NCBI GenBank assembly: GCA_934660965.1
Contig: CAKUIM010000008.1
Location: 1-64,000 of the forward strand
Length of the DNA: 64,000 bases
Source of the DNA: an uncultured Oscillospiraceae bacterium
GTDB taxonomy: Bacteria > Bacillota > Clostridia > Oscillospirales > Oscillospiraceae
Reading direction: 5' to 3'
How positions within the stretch are numbered: position 1 is the first letter of the stretch; each line of letters starts with the position of its first letter. This document shows positions 59,646 to 64,000 of the stretch, one piece after another. The notes beneath the pieces are model-generated. The model was not told the origin of the DNA and did no database searches. It saw only the letters and a program-made list of their open reading frames with translations. The position numbers and the translations under genes were made by a program.

Positions 59646-61466
59646 ATGATGAAGCGTTTGATGCCCTACTTCAAGGGCTACCAAAGATATGCCGTAATGG
59701 CCCCCATTCTGGTCATGCTGGAGACCGTGTGCGAGCTGCTCATGCCGCTGCAGATGGCCCGCATCATTGATGTGGGCGTGCCCAATATGGACATGCGCGT
59801 GATCCTCACCTCCGGCGCCCTGATGGTGCTGCTTGCCGCGGCGGCGCTTTTGTGCGGCACCTTCGCGGCCAAGGCCGCCGCCTTCTCCTCCCAGGGGATG
59901 GGCGCCAACCTCCGCCGGGCCCAGTTCGACAAGATCTCCACCTTTTCCTTTGCCGACATTGACCGGTTCTCCTCCGCCTCCCTCATCACCCGCCTTACAA
60001 ACGACATGACCAACCTCCAGACCACCGCGGCCATGTTCCTGCGGATGATCGTCCGGGCGCTGACCATGGTGGTCGCCGCGCTGATCCTGGCCTTCACCCT
60101 GAGCGTCCGTCTGGCCCTCATCGTGTGCGTGGTACTGCCCGTTCTGGCGGTGTGCGTGGGGGGGCTGATGTTCCTGTGCCACCCCCTCTTTGAGAAGATG
60201 CAGAAGGCCATTGACCACCTCAATGAGAGTGTCCAGGAAAATCTGGTGGCCATCCGGGTGGTCAAGTCCTATGTGCGCGAAAATCACGAGCGCAAAAAGT
60301 TCCAGGCCGCCAACGACGCCTACACCAAGGCCGGCCTCACCGCCGTGCTGCGCATCGTCCTCATGCAGCCCATCATGATGATGGGCATCTCCGTGACCAC
60401 CGTGCTGGTGCTTTATAACGGCACGGGCGTCGTGCTCCGGGGCGGCATGGGCGTGGGCGACCTGCAGACCATCATCAGCTACATTTTTCAGATCCTCTTC
60501 TCCGTTCTGATGCTGGCCATGACCCTGCTCCAGTATGTCCGGGCCCAGGCCTCCGCCGAGCGTATTTTTGAGGTGCTGGACACCGAGAGCGACATTGAGG
60601 ACGGCCCCGCCGTCCCCGCCGAGCGCGCCACCGGAGCCCCCGGCGAGAAGGTTCTCCCCGTCCCCACAGGCAGCGTGGAGTTCCGGAACGTCTCCTTCAA
60701 ATACCTTGCCACCGGCACCGGGGAGGACGTCCTGCGGGACATTTCCTTCTCCATCCGTCCCGGCCAGTTCGTGGCCATCGTGGGCGGCACCGGCACGGGC
60801 AAGTCCTCTCTGGTCAACCTCATCCCCCGCTTTTACGATGCCACCTCCGGCACCGTCCTGGTAGACGGCATGGACGTGCGGGACTACCCGCTGGACGACC
60901 TGCGCCGGCGCATCGGCATGGTGCTGCAAAATAACGTCCTCTTCTCCGGCACCATCCGGGAAAACCTGCTCTGGGGCATGCCCGAGCAGACCCGGGCCGA
61001 CCGGGACGAGATGGCGCGCCGGGGCATCACCTGGGACGCTCTGGTGGAGGAGCGCATGGTGGAGGCCGCCAAAAACGCCCAGGCCTATGAGTTCATCCAG
61101 AATCTGCCCGAGGGCTTCGATACCCATCTGGAGCAGGGCGGCGTGAACGTCTCCGGCGGGCAGAAGCAGCGCCTGTGCATCGCCCGGGCCATGCTCAAGC
61201 ACCCCGCCATCCTCATTCTGGACGACTCCACCTCCGCCGTGGACTCCGCCACGGAAGGACTCATCCGGGAGTCCTTCAAAACCAATCTCAAGGGCACCAC
61301 CGTCATCATCATCGCCCAGCGCATCAGCTCCGTGCAGTATGCCGACGAGATCGTCGTGCTAGATAACGGCGCGGTGTCCGCCGTGGGCAGCCACGAGGCG
61401 CTGCTCGCCTCCAACGAGATCTACCGCGAGATCTACGAATCCCAGCAGGAAGGGGTGCAGGAATAA
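59646..61466 (+). CDS. Heterodimeric ABC exporter subunit A
   Basis: A 606-aa half-transporter with six N-terminal membrane helices and an ATPase domain. Walker A is GGTGTGKSS, the signature VSGGQKQRL, Walker B ILILDDSTSAVD. The residue after Walker B is Asp where Glu is catalytic, the mark of the degenerate site in heterodimeric exporters such as TM287/288 or BmrC/D. Its stop overlaps the next start by one base (TAATG). Confidence 0.93.
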   Translation: MMKRLMPYFKGYQRYAVMAPILVMLETVCELLMPLQMARIIDVGVPNMDMRVILTSGALMVLLAAAALLCGTFAAKAAAFSSQGMGANLRRAQFDKISTFSFADIDRFSSASLITRLTNDMTNLQTTAAMFLRMIVRALTMVVAALILAFTLSVRLALIVCVVLPVLAVCVGGLMFLCHPLFEKMQKAIDHLNESVQENLVAIRVVKSYVRENHERKKFQAANDAYTKAGLTAVLRIVLMQPIMMMGISVTTVLVLYNGTGVVLRGGMGVGDLQTIISYIFQILFSVLMLAMTLLQYVRAQASAERIFEVLDTESDIEDGPAVPAERATGAPGEKVLPVPTGSVEFRNVSFKYLATGTGEDVLRDISFSIRPGQFVAIVGGTGTGKSSLVNLIPRFYDATSGTVLVDGMDVRDYPLDDLRRRIGMVLQNNVLFSGTIRENLLWGMPEQTRADRDEMARRGITWDALVEERMVEAAKNAQAYEFIQNLPEGFDTHLEQGGVNVSGGQKQRLCIARAMLKHPAILILDDSTSAVDSATEGLIRESFKTNLKGTTVIIIAQRISSVQYADEIVVLDNGAVSAVGSHEALLASNEIYREIYESQQEGVQE

Positions 61467-63568
61467 TGGCCGGGAAAAACGTTCAGAAGCCCCAAGGCGG
61501 CCCCGGCGGCCCCGGTGCCGGCCCCCGCGGCGGCTACGGAAAGCCCAGAAACCTCAAAGGCACCGCCCTGCGCATGTTCTCCTATATCACCGGAAAGCCC
61601 GTGCTGCTGGCGGTGGCCCTGCTTTGCGTCATCGGCGCCTCCCTTGCCAGCATCGCCGCCACCTATATGATGCGCCCCATCATCAATGGCCTGGAGTCCG
61701 CCCTGAAAACCGGCGCCGCCGCGGTGCCCGGCCTGCTGCGCTCCTGCCTTGCGCTGCTGGGCATCTACGCTCTGGCCGCCGCCGCCACCTATCTTCAGGC
61801 AAACCTCATGGCCCAGCTGGCCCAGAAGGGCTGCAACCGGCTGCGCCGGGACCTGTTTGACAAGCTCCAGTCCCTTCCTCTAAGCTTTTTCGACGCCCAC
61901 CCTCACGGCGAGCTCATGAGCCGCTTCACAAACGACGCCGATAACGTCCAGATGGCCCTGGAGCAGTCTGTTGTTCAGCTGCTCTCCTCCGTTGTCACCT
62001 TTATCGGCACGGTGGTGATGATGCTCATCCTCTCCCCCGTCCTCTTCCTGGCTACCCTTGTGATGATCATCGCCATCGTGCTGGTATTCAAGGTCATCGG
62101 CTCGCGCAGCCGCCGCTACTATAAAAAGCAGCAGGCCGCCCTGGGCGCCGTCAACGGCAACATCCAGGAGATGATCGAGGGCATGAAGGTGGTCAAGGCC
62201 TTCACCCACGAGCATGAGGCCCGGGAGCAGTTCCACGTCCTCAACGACACCTACCGGGACGCCGCCAGCAACGCCAACTTCTTCTCCACCGCCATCATGC
62301 CCATCTCCATCGCCATCGCCAACATGGGCTACGCCGTCACGGCCGCCCTGGGCGGCGGCCTTGCGGTGGCCGGCTTTGACATCGGCGGCCTGGTGGCTTA
62401 CCTCAACTACAGCAAGCAGGTCACCCAGCCCATCAACCAGATCTCCATGCAGATGACCACCCTGCTCTCTGCCATGGCCGGCGCCGAGCGCATCTTCGCG
62501 GTCATGGACGCCCAGCCCGAGGTGGACGACGGCCGGGTCGCCCTGGTGCCCGCCGACCTCACGCCGGACGGCCGCCTCACCCAGCGCGGCGAGGGCCCCG
62601 GTGCCCGCCATTGGGCCTGGAAAACCCCCACGGGCCTTGCCTTTACCCTGGCAAGCGTGGTAAAAAACGCCGACGGCACCTTTACCGAGGTCCAAGAGGG
62701 CGCCCCCGGCCAGATCTGGGCCTGGAAATACCCCAACCTTGCCGCCGCGGCGGACCCCACCCAGGCCCCTTGGGAATACCACCAGATCCGCGGCGCCGTC
62801 AATCACGAGCACCCGGACTATGTCCTCACCGAGCTGCGGGGCGCGGTGCGCCTGACCCAGGTGGACTTCTCCTATGTGGAGGGCAAGCCCATTTTAAAAC
62901 AGGTGTCGGTCTACGCAAACCCCGGCCAGAAGATCGCCTTCGTGGGCTCCACCGGCGCGGGCAAGACCACCGTCACCAACCTCATCAACCGCTTCTACGA
63001 GATTCAGGGCGGCCGCATCACCTGCGACGGCATCGACGTGCGCGACATCGCCAAGGACTCCCTGCGGCTGAGCCAGGGCGCCGTCCTCCAGGACACCCAC
63101 CTCTTCACCGGAACCGTCATGGACAACATCCGCTATGGCCGGCTGGACGCCACCGACGACGAGTGCATCCATGCCGCCCGCACCGCCAACGCCGACCGCT
63201 TCATCCGCCGCCTGCCCCACGGCTACCAGACCATGGTCACCGGCGACGGCGCGAATTTGAGCCAGGGCCAGCGCCAGCTGCTGGCCATCGCCCGGGCCGC
63301 GGTGAAGGACCCGCCGGTGATGATCCTCGATGAGGCCACCTCCTCCATCGACACCCGCACCGAGCGGCACATCCAGCAGGGCATGGACGCCCTCATGGAG
63401 GGGCGCACCGTGTTCGTCATTGCTCACCGGCTGTCCACCGTGCGCAACGCGGACTGCATCGTGGTCATCGAGCACGGCCAGATCATGGAAAAGGGCAGCC
63501 ATGAGGAGCTGTTGGCCCAGAAGGGCCGGTATTACCAGCTCTATACCGGGCAGTTCGAGCTTGACTGA
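61466..63568 (+). CDS. Heterodimeric ABC exporter subunit B
   Basis: A 700-aa partner subunit. A Pro/Gly-rich N-terminus and six membrane helices precede the ATPase domain: Walker A GSTGAGKTT, signature LSQGQRQLL, Walker B VMILDEATSSID with catalytic Glu. Between the membrane part and the ATPase is an extra ~100-residue segment (about 345-450: GARHWAWKTPTGLAF, APGQIWAWKYPNL, twice a WAWK motif) not seen in subunit A. Probably an efflux pump for drugs or peptides. Confidence 0.93.
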   Translation: MAGKNVQKPQGGPGGPGAGPRGGYGKPRNLKGTALRMFSYITGKPVLLAVALLCVIGASLASIAATYMMRPIINGLESALKTGAAAVPGLLRSCLALLGIYALAAAATYLQANLMAQLAQKGCNRLRRDLFDKLQSLPLSFFDAHPHGELMSRFTNDADNVQMALEQSVVQLLSSVVTFIGTVVMMLILSPVLFLATLVMIIAIVLVFKVIGSRSRRYYKKQQAALGAVNGNIQEMIEGMKVVKAFTHEHEAREQFHVLNDTYRDAASNANFFSTAIMPISIAIANMGYAVTAALGGGLAVAGFDIGGLVAYLNYSKQVTQPINQISMQMTTLLSAMAGAERIFAVMDAQPEVDDGRVALVPADLTPDGRLTQRGEGPGARHWAWKTPTGLAFTLASVVKNADGTFTEVQEGAPGQIWAWKYPNLAAAADPTQAPWEYHQIRGAVNHEHPDYVLTELRGAVRLTQVDFSYVEGKPILKQVSVYANPGQKIAFVGSTGAGKTTVTNLINRFYEIQGGRITCDGIDVRDIAKDSLRLSQGAVLQDTHLFTGTVMDNIRYGRLDATDDECIHAARTANADRFIRRLPHGYQTMVTGDGANLSQGQRQLLAIARAAVKDPPVMILDEATSSIDTRTERHIQQGMDALMEGRTVFVIAHRLSTVRNADCIVVIEHGQIMEKGSHEELLAQKGRYYQLYTGQFELD

Positions 63569-63602
63569 ATCTCCGCGGGCAAAAACCGCCCGCAGAGAGC
63601 CC

Positions 63603-63638
63603 GCCGGCCGCAGGGATTCCCCTGCGGCCGGCTTTTCT
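63603..63638 (+). terminator. Terminator of the ABC exporter operon
   Basis: GCCGGCCGCAGGG (63603-63615) pairs with CCCTGCGGCCGGC (63620-63632), followed by TTTTCT. Confidence 0.85.
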
Positions 63639-63640
63639 AA

Positions 63641-63845
63641 GCCTCCCTCTGACGAGGGCAGCGAAGCGCCGGCGCGGGAGTGAATGACATGCCGGTGGCA
63701 TGTCAGAGCCGCGCCGTGACCGAGCCGCAGTGAGACGTGGCACGGCGTAAGCCGTGACGGAGGGAGAGATAGCGGCAAGCCACCTCCAAAGGACTCTCTC
63801 CCTCAGTCTCGCTGCCGCTCGACAGCTCCCTCGTCAGAGGGAGCC
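63641..63845. mobile_element. MITE-like element with terminal inverted repeats
   Basis: About 205 bp with no coding capacity. The left end GCCTCCCTCTGACGAGGG (63641-63658) is the near-perfect inverse of the right end CCCTCGTCAGAGGGAGCC (63828-63845). Internal short palindromes (TGACATGCCGGTGGCATGTCA; CACGGCGTAAGCCGTG) imply strong folding. A related fragment occurs at 58150-58240. Confidence 0.7.
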
Positions 63846-63938
63846 AATAGCTCCGCACCCCAACCTCTCCTCCCCCACCCCCGGGGCGATTCGCACAAAA
63901 GCGCCGGAGATTTTATTTGAATTTCTATCTTTTTGTTC

Positions 63939-63967
63939 TTGCAATTCCGTTCATAATTTGTTAGTAT
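63939..63967 (+). promoter_or_regulatory. Promoter for a gene at the window edge
   Basis: TTGCAA (63939-63944), 17 bases, TAGTAT (63962-63967), about 30 bases upstream of an ATG. Confidence 0.6.
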
Positions 63968-63995
63968 ATGACGAAATGAGGAAGGGGGAAGCAGC

Positions 63996-64000
63996 ATGTT
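63996..64000 (+). CDS. Start of a truncated gene at the window end
   Basis: ATG at 63996 with GGGGGAA seven bases upstream and a promoter at 63939-63967. Only the first codon and two bases are in the window, so nothing can be said of the product. Confidence 0.45.

Noticed and set aside
59382..61202. A 606-codon minus-strand frame opposite the MarR and ABC genes
   Set aside because: Antisense shadow of conserved coding sequence with biased composition.

Overview
The window looks like chromosomal DNA from a GC-rich, spore-forming, butyrate-type anaerobe of the Clostridia, most like the Flavonifractor/Intestinimonas/Lawsonibacter part of the Oscillospiraceae. This is inferred from gene content. 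There is a sporulation sigma-K gene, SpoIID-like and peptidoglycan-binding genes, a Rex repressor, S-layer-homology proteins, a T-box leader, MreB, and the 4-hydroxybutyryl-CoA dehydratase / 4-hydroxybutyrate CoA-transferase pair of 4-aminobutyrate/4-hydroxybutyrate fermentation. No database search was run; family names come from visible motifs, gene length and gene order.

Layout. 0-11 kb: two serine tRNAs, then a minus-strand housekeeping run (rnc, acpP, plsX, trmFO, topA, dprA, a SpoU-type rRNA methyltransferase, ktrA/ktrB-type potassium uptake and a zinc-ribbon microprotein). One small plus-strand gene with a near-consensus promoter sits between trmFO and topA. 11.3-18.6 kb: a sigma-54 enhancer-binding regulator followed by a perfect -24/-12 promoter and a five-gene operon. 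The operon encodes a membrane alpha/beta hydrolase, AbfD, a NifU-like protein, a Cys-rich mini-protein and AbfT. 18.6-20.4 kb: a lower-GC patch with small membrane proteins and gene remnants, which runs into the 3' end of lysS. LysRS here carries a C-terminal MetRS/Trbp111-type tRNA-binding domain. 22-31.7 kb: greA, a MATE pump, a lipoprotein, a zinc-type ABC importer, a three-gene SpoIID/peptidoglycan-binding cluster, rex, an SLH protein and a Cys/Gly microprotein. 31.7-43.4 kb: mreB, a ribbon-helix-helix/comF pair, a tryptophan-type ABC importer under a Trp T-box, a Pit-type phosphate transporter, a Crp/Fnr regulator divergent from a ferredoxin-type gene, sigK and a two-component system.

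43.4-47.1 kb is a lower-GC island bounded by two nearly identical 32-bp hairpins in direct orientation. It holds a degenerate PolC-derived pseudo-polymerase gene split by an in-frame stop, a small membrane protein, a WYL regulator and a Cys-rich mini-protein. 47-58 kb: a NAGPA/SLH surface protein, hemW, an RluD-type pseudouridine synthase, and two ferrous-iron uptake systems. The first is a FeoA-FeoB fusion. The second is FeoA, FeoA, then a FeoB with a large acidic insertion, with three matching DtxR-like inverted repeats. 58-64 kb: lexA, a MarR regulator with a heterodimeric ABC exporter, a roughly 205-bp MITE-like element, and the first bases of a further gene.

The most interesting system is the sigma-54-controlled 4-hydroxybutyrate module. 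The regulator has a consensus sigma-70 promoter with a GCTGC-N6-GCAGC palindrome just downstream. The same palindrome recurs twice between the regulator and the -24/-12 promoter, which suggests autorepression plus enhancer activation. The pairing of AbfD/AbfT with an unrecognised hydrolase-membrane fusion and two small Cys proteins may describe an uncharacterised substrate-entry and cluster-maturation set. The PolC-derived protein in the island is the second candidate novelty.
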